A stretch of 31,283 nucleotides of DNA from contig CAZEFK010000073.1 of NCBI GenBank assembly GCA_964511405.1, positions 1-31,283 on the forward strand, written 5' to 3'. This document shows positions 15,480 through 23,531 of this stretch, one piece after another. The notes under the pieces were generated by a model that had not been told where the DNA came from, made no database searches, and worked only from the letters and a program-made list of their open reading frames with translations. The translations under genes were made by a program, and so were the position numbers. Each line of letters starts with the position of its first letter. Position 1 is the first letter of the stretch. The stretch comes from CAZEFK01 sp964511405. Its GTDB lineage: Bacteria > Pseudomonadota > Alphaproteobacteria > Elsterales > Elsteraceae.

Positions 15480-17042
15480 ATGACGCTTCGCCACCTGGTT
15501 GCCGGCTTGGGCCTGGCCCTGGCCGCCATCGCATCGGCCGCGGCGGCCGAGCTGAAGATCGGCGTCCCGGCGCCGATCACCACGCTCGATCCGCAGTTCT
15601 ACGTGATCGGCAGCAACAGCGCGATGGCGCGCAACCTGTTCGACGGGCTAATCAACCAGGGGGACCACCAGCAGCTGGAGCCGGCGCTGGCCACCGACTG
15701 GCGCGCGGTCGACGCCACGACCTGGGAATTCCACCTGCGCCCGGGTGTCAAATTCCATGACGGCGCGCCGCTGGAGGCCGAGGATGTGGCCGCGTCGCTG
15801 CGGCGGGTGCCGACGATCGCCAACAGCCCCAGCTCGTTCCTGCCCTACGTCAAGGCGATCCAAGCGGTTGCGGTCGTCGACCCCTTGACCGTGCGCATCA
15901 CGACCGCCGGCCCGACGCCGCTCCTGCCCAACAATCTCAGCCGCATCGCAATCCTGCCTCGGAGCGGCGAGCACGCCCCCTCGGACGCCTTCGACAAGCC
16001 GGGCGGCGTCGCCGGCACCGGACCGTTCAAGCTGGCCGAGTACGTGCCCGGCGACCATGTGCGCCTGGTCCGCAACGACGCCTGGTGGGGGCCGAAACCG
16101 GCCTGGGAGGCGGTCACGATCCGCTTCGTGCCGAACGACAGCGCGCGGGTCACCGCGCTGCTGGCCGGCGACCTGGACCTGATCGAGTCAGTGCCGTCGA
16201 CCGCCCTCGCCCGGCTGCGCGGCGACGCCCGCTTCGCGATCGCACGCGCCACCAGCAACCGGGTCATGTATCTGCATCTCGACAGTGACCGCGCGCGCTC
16301 GCCGTTCGTAACCGCCAAGGACGGCAGCCCGATCGACAACCCGATGCGCGACGCGCGCGTGCGCCGCGCCCTGTCGCTGGCGATCAATCGCCAGGCGCTG
16401 GTCGACCGGATCATGGACGGCGAAGGCGTGGCCACCGGCCAGTTGGTGCCGGAGGGCTATTTCGGCCATGTCGACGATCTCCCCGCTCCGGCCTTCGACC
16501 TCGGCGGCGCCCGCAAGCTCCTGGCCGAGGCCGGGGTGCCGGACGGCTTCGGCCTGACCCTGCATGCCTCGAACGACCGCTATCCCAACGACGAGAAACA
16601 GGCCCAGGCCATCGCCCAGATGCTGACCCGCGCCGGCGTGGCCACCAAGGTCGTGACCCAGCCGGGTGCGGTGTTCTTCACCAGGGCCTCCAAGCTCGAG
16701 TACAGCCTGATCCTGGGCGGCGCCGCGGCCGAGACCGGCGAGGCGTCCAGCGTCCTGCGCCCGCTTCTGGAGAGTTTCGACCCGGCGGTGGGCTCGGGCA
16801 CCGGCAACCGTGGCCGCTATTCGAGCCCCGAGTTCGACCGGCTGCTGCGCCAGGCCCTGGCGACCGTCGACGACGCCGCTCGCGCCGACCTGCTGCAGAA
16901 GGCCACCCGCCTGGCCATGGGCGAGCAGGGCGTGATCCCGCTGTTCTTCCTGGTCAATGACTGGGCCATGCGCAAGGACCTGCGCTACCAGGCCCGGTCC
17001 GACGGCTATACCCTGGCGGCCGGGGTGGCCGCCGCGCCGTGA
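15480..17042 (+). CDS. Peptide/nickel-type ABC substrate-binding protein (SBP family 5)
   Basis: A 520-aa periplasmic binding protein of the DppA/OppA cluster. The signal peptide (GLGLALAAIASAAAA) precedes ELKIGVPAPITTLDPQFY, the usual mature start; the family signature WEFHLRPGVKFHDGAPLEAE sits near residue 85, and VRRALSLAINRQALV near 300. Length is normal. The ribosome site GGAGGA is four bases from the ATG. No permease or ATPase follows: the next gene is on the other strand after a hairpin. Ligand unknown; it may be a glycoside or peptide handled by the divergent DapA/nucleoside hydrolase genes. Confidence 0.9.
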   Translation: MTLRHLVAGLGLALAAIASAAAAELKIGVPAPITTLDPQFYVIGSNSAMARNLFDGLINQGDHQQLEPALATDWRAVDATTWEFHLRPGVKFHDGAPLEAEDVAASLRRVPTIANSPSSFLPYVKAIQAVAVVDPLTVRITTAGPTPLLPNNLSRIAILPRSGEHAPSDAFDKPGGVAGTGPFKLAEYVPGDHVRLVRNDAWWGPKPAWEAVTIRFVPNDSARVTALLAGDLDLIESVPSTALARLRGDARFAIARATSNRVMYLHLDSDRARSPFVTAKDGSPIDNPMRDARVRRALSLAINRQALVDRIMDGEGVATGQLVPEGYFGHVDDLPAPAFDLGGARKLLAEAGVPDGFGLTLHASNDRYPNDEKQAQAIAQMLTRAGVATKVVTQPGAVFFTRASKLEYSLILGGAAAETGEASSVLRPLLESFDPAVGSGTGNRGRYSSPEFDRLLRQALATVDDAARADLLQKATRLAMGEQGVIPLFFLVNDWAMRKDLRYQARSDGYTLAAGVAAAP

Positions 17043-17055
17043 TCGGGATCGGGTA

Positions 17056-17085
17056 GCCGGCCGGGAGGCACAAGACCCGGCCGGC
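17056..17085. terminator. Hairpin between convergent genes
   Basis: GCCGGCCGGG, a ten-base loop, then CCCGGCCGGC: perfect 10-bp arms in the 51-bp gap between the converging binding-protein and PEP-CTERM genes. There is no T-run, so terminator strength is uncertain. Confidence 0.55.
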
Positions 17086-17093
17086 GTCCCGTC

Positions 17094-17687
17094 TTATGCC
17101 GCCTTGCGGCGGCGCAAGCTCCACCCGATCAGGCCGGCGCTGAGCAACGCCAGGGACGCGGGCTCCGGCACGCGGGTCGTGGGCACGTCGAAGCTGATGT
17201 TGTCGATGGCAAAGTCCCAGCTGTCGGACCCGGTGTACGCCACATGGACCACGGTTCCCGCGGCGGCCAGGCCCTCGGTCGCGGTCGAGCTGCCGGTCGA
17301 CGCCAGGCTGAAGCTGTTGCTGTGACCGGCGTTGTCGGACAGGACGTAGCTGCCCGCGTACCCGTTCGTCACGTCGATCTGGAAGTTCGTGACCGGCTGG
17401 CTGAAGGTGATCGTCAGCGGATTGGTCAGCGACACGTCCCCGAAGAACGACGTCGCGTAGACGTTGGTCGTGTCCGCGGATCCGGTTTCGTTGGTCAGGA
17501 TGACGCCGCCGGTGAACTGCGCGGTCAGCGACCCGAAGCTGTAGGTCAGCGTCTGCGCCGATCCGGCAGAGCTGAAGACTGACGGTCCGGCGGGCTGGTC
17601 CTCGAAGGTAATCAGCGCGGCATGGGCTTGGCTCGCCGCGGCCAAGGCCGTCAGCGAGACAACAGAAGCGCATAGAACTCTGAGCAT
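17094..17687 (-). CDS. PEP-CTERM sorting domain-containing exported protein
   Basis: A 197-aa exported protein, processed by an exosortase in bacteria that have one. The signal peptide runs LCASVVSLTALAAASQAHA; the body is beta-rich, Ser/Thr/Gly-rich (residues about 25-165), and the C-terminus has VPEPASLALLSAGLIGWSL followed by a basic RRRK: the PEP motif, a hydrophobic segment and an Arg cluster. Such proteins are linked to surface or exopolysaccharide structures. The start at 17687 (AAGGA ten bases upstream) gives the cleanest signal peptide; an upstream frame adds nothing recognisable. Codon use is slightly less GC-biased than in the neighbours. The 216 bp upstream of it, before topB, are AT-rich and probably hold its promoter. 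Confidence 0.85.
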   Translation of the reverse strand: MLRVLCASVVSLTALAAASQAHAALITFEDQPAGPSVFSSAGSAQTLTYSFGSLTAQFTGGVILTNETGSADTTNVYATSFFGDVSLTNPLTITFSQPVTNFQIDVTNGYAGSYVLSDNAGHSNSFSLASTGSSTATEGLAAAGTVVHVAYTGSDSWDFAIDNISFDVPTTRVPEPASLALLSAGLIGWSLRRRKAA

Positions 17688-17903
17688 AGTGGCTTCGTCC
17701 TTTCCAGATTGGCAGGAAAACCACGCTGATCTTAGCAACAAGCGGGCCAATTTTTTCGGGACAGCGATTTCAATAGCTTAGGAAATTGCATTCGAAACCC
17801 TGTAAATTTTGTCGACGACTGGAGGGGCCGCCGCCTGATCAACGCGCCGCCGCGCCATCGGCACCGTGGACAAAATTGGGACCGCCCGGCCATCGTCGGT
17901 GCC

Positions 17904-20048
17904 ATGAAGATCGTCGTGCTGGCCGAGAAGCCGTCGCAGGCGCGCGACTACCGCCAGGCCCTGTCCGGGGTGACGGTGGTGGCGGCGCGCGGACATCTCC
18001 TGGAGCATCGGCCGCCCAAGGCCTATCTGGGCCGCGGCGCCGGCGACTACGACCATTGGAACTGGGCCCGCCTGCCGCTGCTGCCCGACCGCCTGGAGCG
18101 GATGCCGAAATCCGATGCCAAGGCCGAGCTGACCACCATCGCCGCGGCGCTGGCCGGCGCCGGCGAAGTTGTCATCGCGACCGACGCCGACGCCGAAGGC
18201 GAGGCCATCGCCGTCCTGATTCTCGATCATCTGGGCTGGCGCGGCCGCACCAGCCGGATGTGGCTCGCCTCGCTCGACCGCCCGACCATCCGGCGCGCCT
18301 TCGCCGAACGTCGGCCAGCCACCGAGACCCGCGGCTGGGCGCTGGCCGCCATGGTGCGCAGCGACGGCGACTGGCTGGTCGGCATGAACTGCAGCCCGGC
18401 GGCGACCAAGGCGCTGGTGCCGCGCGGCCAGAAGACGGTATTCCCGGTCGGCCGGGTCCAGACCCCGACGCTGGCGCTGGTGGCGCGCCGCGATCGCGCG
18501 ATCGCCGACTTCAAGCCGACCGACTATTTCGAGGTGGTGGCGCTGGTGGACGCGCCGGACCGGGCCGGCGCCATCCGGCGGGTCGCCCTGCGCCATGCCC
18601 CCGACGAGCGCCGGCGCCTGACCGACCGCGCCGCCGCCGAGGCCATCGCCGCGGCCGCCCAGGGCTGGCAGGGGCCGCTGGCGGTGCTGCGCGAGCGCGT
18701 GCGCCAGAAGCCGCCGCCGCTGTTCAGTCTGTCCGGCCTGCAAAAGAAGGCGTCGGCCCTCTGGGGCTACGGCGCCCAGCAGACGCTCGACGCCGCCCAG
18801 GCGCTCTACGAGCGGCACAAGCTCACGACATATCCGCGCGCCGACTGCGAGCACCTGCCCGAAGCCATGGCCGGCGACATGCCGACCCTGCTGGAGCAGC
18901 TCGACGCCCTCGGCGGCTATGACGACATCGTGGCGGCGATCGGCGGCCGGCCGGTGATCCGGCGCGGCAAGGCCGGCCACTTCTCGGACCAGGCGGTTGC
19001 CGAGACCAGCCATCACGCCATCGTGCCCAACGTCAACGTCGCGCCGACCGCCGCGGCGCTGGCCGGGCTCGGCGCCACCGAGCGCCGCCTCTACGACCTG
19101 ATCGTGCGCACCACGCTCGCCGCCCTGCTGCCCGATCACGAGCGCGACCGGACCACGGTCTCCGCCCCGATCACGGGCAAGCCGTTCCGGGCGGTCGGCA
19201 GCGTGCCGGCGGTCGTCGGCTGGACGCTCGCCTTCGCCCGGCCGGACTTCGCAGATCGCACTGACGCCAGCCCAAATGACGCCAACCCAGGGGCCGAGCC
19301 GGAACCGCCGCTTCCCGACCTGGCCGACGGCACAGCTGGCACCGTCGCCGACGCCCGGGTCGAAGCCAAACGCACCAAGCCGCCGCGCCCCTACACCGAA
19401 GGCACGCTCATCGCCGCCATGGAGCGCGTCGCCGATCTGGTCGACGATCCCGCGGTCAAGCGCCGGCTGCGCGAGACCAGCGGTATCGGGACCCAGGCGA
19501 CCCGCGCCGGCATCATCAAGGAGCTGCTGCGACGGGGGCTGCTGCTCAAATCAGGCAAGGCGCTGTCGGCCAGTCTCGATGCCCATCGGCTGATCGGCGC
19601 GCTCGAGACCCACGCCCCGGCACTGGTCGACCCGGCCGTGACCGCACGCTGGGAGGACCTGGCCCAGGACCTGATCGCCGGCCGCGTCGATCCGGCCGAC
19701 GCCTATGGCCGGCTCGGCCGCTTCGTCGCCGGCCAGGTCGAACGGCTGCGACGGGTGATCGGCGCCGGCGCCGACGCTGCCGACCGACCGTCGGGATCGC
19801 CGCCCGCCGCCGCGCCGCCATCGCCACGCCAACTCGCCTTCGCGCGCAAGCTGCTGGGCGCCCATCCCGGCTCGGCCGAGCCGGACGGCTGGCGGACCAG
19901 CGCCGCGGCCTGCGCCCAGCTGATCGACGCGCTCAAGGCCAAGGCGGGCGGCGCCAAGGCGGGCGGCGCCCAGGAGGACGGCGCGCCCAAGCGGCGTCGG
20001 CGCCGGCCGCCCGCGTCGCGGTCACGGACCGCGCGCAAGCCCCGGTGA
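17904..20048 (+). CDS. topB: DNA topoisomerase III (type IA)
   Basis: A 714-aa type IA topoisomerase, which passes single strands to decatenate DNA. The Toprim domain is at the N-terminus (AEKPSQARDYRQAL, then ATDADAEGEAIA for the Mg ions), and the active-site Tyr310 is in LTTYPRADCEHLP. GTQATRAGIIKELLRRG follows near residue 535. After the catalytic core a short module (SPRQLAFARKLLGAH) typical of proteobacterial TopB precedes a very basic tail (PKRRRRRPPASRSR). No Cys-based zinc fingers are present. No integrase, relaxase or conjugation gene is nearby, so it looks like an ordinary chromosomal copy. Codon use matches the genome. Confidence 0.92.
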   Translation: MKIVVLAEKPSQARDYRQALSGVTVVAARGHLLEHRPPKAYLGRGAGDYDHWNWARLPLLPDRLERMPKSDAKAELTTIAAALAGAGEVVIATDADAEGEAIAVLILDHLGWRGRTSRMWLASLDRPTIRRAFAERRPATETRGWALAAMVRSDGDWLVGMNCSPAATKALVPRGQKTVFPVGRVQTPTLALVARRDRAIADFKPTDYFEVVALVDAPDRAGAIRRVALRHAPDERRRLTDRAAAEAIAAAAQGWQGPLAVLRERVRQKPPPLFSLSGLQKKASALWGYGAQQTLDAAQALYERHKLTTYPRADCEHLPEAMAGDMPTLLEQLDALGGYDDIVAAIGGRPVIRRGKAGHFSDQAVAETSHHAIVPNVNVAPTAAALAGLGATERRLYDLIVRTTLAALLPDHERDRTTVSAPITGKPFRAVGSVPAVVGWTLAFARPDFADRTDASPNDANPGAEPEPPLPDLADGTAGTVADARVEAKRTKPPRPYTEGTLIAAMERVADLVDDPAVKRRLRETSGIGTQATRAGIIKELLRRGLLLKSGKALSASLDAHRLIGALETHAPALVDPAVTARWEDLAQDLIAGRVDPADAYGRLGRFVAGQVERLRRVIGAGADAADRPSGSPPAAAPPSPRQLAFARKLLGAHPGSAEPDGWRTSAAACAQLIDALKAKAGGAKAGGAQEDGAPKRRRRRPPASRSRTARKPR

Positions 20049-20074
20049 CCGCGCCGATCCCGATGTAGCGGGGG

Positions 20075-21115
20075 CTATCTCTTTGCCCAGATCGCCTCGT
20101 AGCTCTGCTGGTAGGGAATATTCGCGTCGATCTGCTCAGTGCCAATCTTGGCCAGGAATTCGGCCGTCACGACAATCGGCTTGCTGACATAGCCGCTGGG
20201 CGGCTGTCCGGCAAAGGCCCGGTTCAATTCGTCGGCAAGCTGCCAGCCTTGCAGGTTCAACGGCTCGGCGACCGTGGCAATCTGCTGTGAATGGCCCGTC
20301 TTGATTCGGCTCAGGGCTTTGACCGAACCGTCGCCCGCGGAGACGTTGTAGACATCGTCGCGCCCGGCCTCGATCAGTGGAAAGTTCATATTATCGAAGT
20401 AGATGTCGTTGATCGCCAAAGTATGCGTCCAGGCTTTCCCGAACTTGGCATTGACCCGCGCCACCACACCGGGAATCAGCATCGCCGCCTCGGATATCTT
20501 TACATCCTCGACCGACAAGACCTTGCAGGACGAACAAGCCTCTATGATCTCCTTCATTTTGTCCGTCTTGGCAATTGCGACGCCAAACCGGCTGTCATTG
20601 ATGAGAACGGCGCCGACATTGCCGGCAGCGCTCGCGATCACATACTTGGCGGCGGCGTCGGCGACCTGCACCGGATCGGTCGCGACATTGACGAAGAGAT
20701 CCGCCGTCGGCCCAGGTTGCGCGACGGCATGCCAGCCCGCCAGGACGATCTTGGCCGACTTGGCGGCTGCGACCTGGTCCTTGACCGCGCCGGCATCGAT
20801 TCCGCCCAGCACGATCGCGTCGGGATGCCTGGCCACGGCGTCGTTGACGTTGTTGGCGTTGGTCGGCCCGTCACCCTTGCCGTCCAGGTAGGAAATCTGC
20901 CATCCCAGACTCTGCGCCGCCCCCTCGAATGCGCGGAGGACGCCGCTGATGCCGCCATTCTGCATGTCGTGGGCCAGGTAAATGACAGTCTTGCCGGCCT
21001 GCCGCGGTGGACCCGTGCTGGGGCCGTCCCAGTCGCCCGCCCACGCCGCGCCGCCCCAAGCCCAGGCCGCCAGAGAGAAATACAGAATTCGCGCCGACGC
21101 CCTGCTGGCACTCAT
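20075..21115 (-). CDS. Periplasmic substrate-binding protein (PBP1 fold), sugar or TorT type
   Basis: A 346-aa exported binding protein. The signal peptide has the core ILYFSLAAWAWGGAAWA; the mature part opens KTVIYLAHDMQNGGISGVLR, then PDAIVLGGIDAGAVKDQV and, later, THTLAINDIYFDNMNFPLIE and GWQLADELNRAF, the second-lobe ligand contacts of the ribose-type family. A CSSC pair near residue 195 could form a disulfide. The ATG at 21115 with GGGGGGAAG just upstream sets the start. Codon use is visibly less GC-rich than in topB or the aldolase, perhaps a sign of acquisition. No transport partners; a downstream hairpin separates the upstream aldolase gene. Confidence 0.85.
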   Translation of the reverse strand: MSASRASARILYFSLAAWAWGGAAWAGDWDGPSTGPPRQAGKTVIYLAHDMQNGGISGVLRAFEGAAQSLGWQISYLDGKGDGPTNANNVNDAVARHPDAIVLGGIDAGAVKDQVAAAKSAKIVLAGWHAVAQPGPTADLFVNVATDPVQVADAAAKYVIASAAGNVGAVLINDSRFGVAIAKTDKMKEIIEACSSCKVLSVEDVKISEAAMLIPGVVARVNAKFGKAWTHTLAINDIYFDNMNFPLIEAGRDDVYNVSAGDGSVKALSRIKTGHSQQIATVAEPLNLQGWQLADELNRAFAGQPPSGYVSKPIVVTAEFLAKIGTEQIDANIPYQQSYEAIWAKR

Positions 21116-21181
21116 ATCTTCCCCCCATCCGGGATCGCGCAGTTTCGGAGGGAACATCTTAATCTTCAGTTGAGGGGGCCA

Positions 21182-21208
21182 GTCTCTCCGCCCCCGGAGC
21201 GGAGAGAC
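21182..21208 (-). terminator. Hairpin after the aldolase gene
   Basis: GTCTCTCCGC, a 7-base loop, GCGGAGAGAC: a perfect 10-bp stem between the aldolase stop (21216) and the binding-protein start (21115). It lacks a T-run. Confidence 0.5.
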
Positions 21209-21215
21209 AGGCCGA

Positions 21216-21998
21216 TCACGGCGCCGCGATCGCGCCGGCCCCCTGGCGCGTGGCCTGCACCGCCTCGCGGGCGGCCTTGGCCATCAGGCCACTGTCGTTG
21301 GCGATGGTGACCAGCCGGAAGCCCATCTCGATCATGCGCACGCTGTAGGCGGGGGTGGCGTTGTGCAGGCCGGCGAACTGGCCGCGCGCCTTGGTCTCCT
21401 GGATCAGCCGGTCGTAGATCTCCAGGACCATCGGCTCCTCGCGGTCGAGCTTCGGCCCGATGCCCAGCGAGAAGCCCAGGTCGCCCGGACCGACATAGAT
21501 GCCGCTGATGCCGGGCACGTCGAGGATCGCCGCCAGGTTGTCGACCGCCTCGCGGGTCTCGATCATCGGGATGATCAGCACCTCGTCGTTGGCGATGGTC
21601 TGGTAGCTGCTGGCCTCGCCGTACTGGGCGGCGCGGATCGGGCCGTTGCTGCGCTTGCCCTTGGGCGGGTAGAGGCAGGCGGCGACCAGCGCCTCGGCCT
21701 CGGCCCGGGTGTTGACCATCGGGCAGATGATGCCCCAGGCGCCGCCGTCCAGCGCCTTGCCGATGATCCCGGGCTCGTTCCACGGCACCCGGACCATGGG
21801 CGTGACCGGATGGGCGTTCATGGCCTGGAAGCACTGCACCATCGACAGGTAGTCCTGCACGCCGTGCTGCATGTCGACCGTCACGCTGTCCCAGCCGCAT
21901 TGGGCCATGACCTCGGCCGAGAACCCCGAGGGGATCGCCAGCCAGCCATTCACGCAGGCCTTGCCCTCGGCCAGCCGCCGCTTGAGCTTGTTCGTCAT
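21216..21998 (-). CDS. HpcH/HpaI family aldolase
   Basis: A 260-aa class II (metal-dependent) aldolase related to HpcH (4-hydroxy-2-oxoheptanedioate aldolase) and GarL: it cleaves or forms 2-keto-4-hydroxy acids, giving pyruvate. Marks: VNGWLAIPSGFSAEVMA, WDSVTVDMQHGV (a family His), MVRVPWNEPG, GGAWGIICPMVNT, IPMIETREAVDN (the metal-binding Glu) and YVGPGDLGFSLG (the metal-binding Asp). The start is between an ATG at 21998 (AGGGA eight bases upstream) and one at 22007; 21998 is preferred. It is convergent with nothing and divergent from the esterase remnant. Substrate not assignable. Confidence 0.85.
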   Translation of the reverse strand: MTNKLKRRLAEGKACVNGWLAIPSGFSAEVMAQCGWDSVTVDMQHGVQDYLSMVQCFQAMNAHPVTPMVRVPWNEPGIIGKALDGGAWGIICPMVNTRAEAEALVAACLYPPKGKRSNGPIRAAQYGEASSYQTIANDEVLIIPMIETREAVDNLAAILDVPGISGIYVGPGDLGFSLGIGPKLDREEPMVLEIYDRLIQETKARGQFAGLHNATPAYSVRMIEMGFRLVTIANDSGLMAKAAREAVQATRQGAGAIAAP

Positions 21999-22084
21999 CG
22001 GTTTCATCCCTATGTCCGGCCCCGCCACGGCCGGGGCATGAGCTGCTACCGTAGCCAGGCTGCCGGATGCCGGATAGGTCGCTG

Positions 22085-22276
22085 ATGCTTCAAGGCCCCA
22101 TGCACGCACCGCGGGACGAAACGATCGCCGGCCCGCCGGCCCTGCTCACGGCCACCGACGGTACGGCCATCGCGACGCCTGCGGCCTGGGTCGCGGTTCG
22201 GCGCCTCGAGCCGCTGGACCTGTTCGAACGCCATGTCGTCGGCACGGAATCGGTGTTGCCGATGTCAGATCGATGA
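22085..22276 (+). pseudogene. N-terminal fragment of a glucuronoyl/acetylxylan esterase-like gene
   Basis: A short frame that starts near 22085-22100 (ATG at 22100 after AAGG) and is open to the TGA at 22274-22276. The segment LTATDGTAIATPAAWVAVRR, then LEPLDLFERHVVGTES, resembles the start of CE15-like glucuronoyl esterases, in which a 'DGT.v.t...W..RR.e.l.lFe..vyG' motif is found. Similarity ends about 22250, after which the frame runs into the fic gene. The C-terminal fragment of the same kind of protein lies at 23250-23531, so this is the left end of a broken gene. The family comparison is from memory. Confidence 0.5.
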
Positions 22277-23302
22277 GACGGCCAGTCGTGTCTTGGCTTC
22301 GGGGAGCTTGTTGATATGTCGATAGAACTCGGTCTCCGTTATCTCCGTCGCCCAGTCCAGGCGTACAGAGACGTCATATCGAGACGCCCCAATCTTTTGA
22401 TTAATCCTTCCAACGGACGTGGCTTCAAGTGAAGTTAGGTAGTTCAAATCTCTAATGTAAGCCCGGATTGGTCCAGCGAGTTTTGTATAATGTTTCTCCA
22501 CCATATCGTACAGCTCTATATGATCTATTGGCGCAGTCCGATCCAAGAGCACATTCAATATCTCGCATTGACGATGCGCCAATGCTCTTTTTCTAGTAGA
22601 TTGCAGCCGCCCATACATTTGCGCCATTACATCTCGGAATAGACTACGCTGGACGTGCACGCGAATCTCTTTAAGCAGCCGCTGACATTGCACGGCAATG
22701 CCACGGAGGCCAAACTTCAAGAATGGCGTGAGGTCGTAATTTTCCTCACGAACCTTGCTCAAGACATACAGGTATTTATCCTTCTCGTCATAGTAATAAT
22801 TTGACATGGCAATGAACAGAGAATCCTTGAGCTGCGATCGCCGCAACAACAGCGCCTCGACGGCCCGCGCGGTCCGCCCATTACCGTCGTGAAAGGGGTG
22901 CATCGCTCCCAGGTGATAGTGGAAAGCCAAGGCCTGAACGAGGGTGTCATGAGCGCGGAACTCCTGGTTCAGCGCGCCGCACAGCCGAGAGAACGCCCTC
23001 GCGCAATCGGCGCCACCCTCGACGCCACAATGCCGCGGCCGGCCGAATACCACGTTCTGCCCGCTGCCGCGCAGCGTTCCTGGCGCGCAGTGGTCATCGT
23101 CGCAACCGGTCACGATCCTGGCGTGGATCTGCTTGATCAGGTCGAGGTCGACCGGGCGATCGGCGGGCAGGCTTTCGATCCACCGATAGGTGTGCTTCGC
23201 AGATCGAGCCTGCCGCTGTGACCGCGCAAAGCGGCCTTGTGGGCCTCGGCGGTCGCCCCGCTTCGCCGCCGTCGTCGCCGACCAGCTGCTGGCGCTGACC
23301 AC
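22265..23302 (-). CDS. Fic family protein, probably lacking its native N-terminus
   Basis: Fic proteins transfer AMP or other nucleotides to target proteins. The catalytic motif HPFHDGNGRTAR (starting His135) is complete; before it come IKQIHARIVTG and an APGTLR stretch typical of the family, and the C-terminal third looks like a winged-helix domain (ILNVLLDRTAPIDHIELYDM). The 345-aa frame begins with a GTG at 23302, but its first 30 residues are only the antisense of the esterase remnant, and no ATG, GTG or TTG falls between there and the Fic-like part (about 23210). The usual inhibitory helix is not visible. The base composition is far more AT-rich than in the neighbours. Functional status uncertain. 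Confidence 0.7.
   Translation of the reverse strand: MVSASSWSATTAAKRGDRRGPQGRFARSQRQARSAKHTYRWIESLPADRPVDLDLIKQIHARIVTGCDDDHCAPGTLRGSGQNVVFGRPRHCGVEGGADCARAFSRLCGALNQEFRAHDTLVQALAFHYHLGAMHPFHDGNGRTARAVEALLLRRSQLKDSLFIAMSNYYYDEKDKYLYVLSKVREENYDLTPFLKFGLRGIAVQCQRLLKEIRVHVQRSLFRDVMAQMYGRLQSTRKRALAHRQCEILNVLLDRTAPIDHIELYDMVEKHYTKLAGPIRAYIRDLNYLTSLEATSVGRINQKIGASRYDVSVRLDWATEITETEFYRHINKLPEAKTRLAVSSI
22266..22273. repeat. Left copy of 8-bp direct repeat CAGATCGA
   Basis: CAGATCGA is repeated at 23200-23207. The pair brackets almost exactly the AT-rich fic block. Eight bases is short enough to occur by chance. Confidence 0.35.
23200..23207. repeat. Right copy of 8-bp direct repeat CAGATCGA
   Basis: Matches 22266-22273 in the same orientation. 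Esterase similarity resumes about 50 bp further right. Confidence 0.35.
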
Positions 23303-23531
23303 ACCGCGCCCGCTCTACGTGGCCAGCGCCGGCGAGGACGCCTGGACCGACCCGGAGGGTGAGCGCCGCGCGGCGGTGGCCGCGGAACCGGCCCGGCGAC
23401 TGCTCGGCGCCGGCGGCCGGGTCGGTTATCACCTCCGCCCCGGCGGTCACGACATCACCGCCTATGATTGGGAGCGCTACCTGGACTTCGCCGGTCGCCA
23501 GCTTAGCCGCCGGCCGCCAGCGCGCCCCTGA
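23250..23531 (+). pseudogene. C-terminal fragment of a glucuronoyl/acetylxylan esterase-like gene
   Basis: The frame encodes ADQLLALTTPRPLYVASAGE, then DAWTDPEGERRAAVA and VGYHLRPGGHDITAYDWERY, ending LDFAGRQL. This is the well-conserved end of glucuronoyl/acetylxylan esterases, where 'DQhlLlALiAPRPvYVaSA' and 'GYHiRpGkHDvTayDWerylDFAdrhL' carry the catalytic His (here in GGHDITAYDW). The nucleophile Ser region, which should lie earlier, is missing: about 230 codons are gone. It lacks a start and is in a different frame from the N-terminal fragment. Its last 29 bp overlap the convergent hybrid kinase gene. Confidence 0.7.

Noticed and set aside
17904..20048. topB as a sign of an integrative element or plasmid
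   Set aside because: No integrase, relaxase, partition or conjugation genes lie around it and codon use matches the chromosome.
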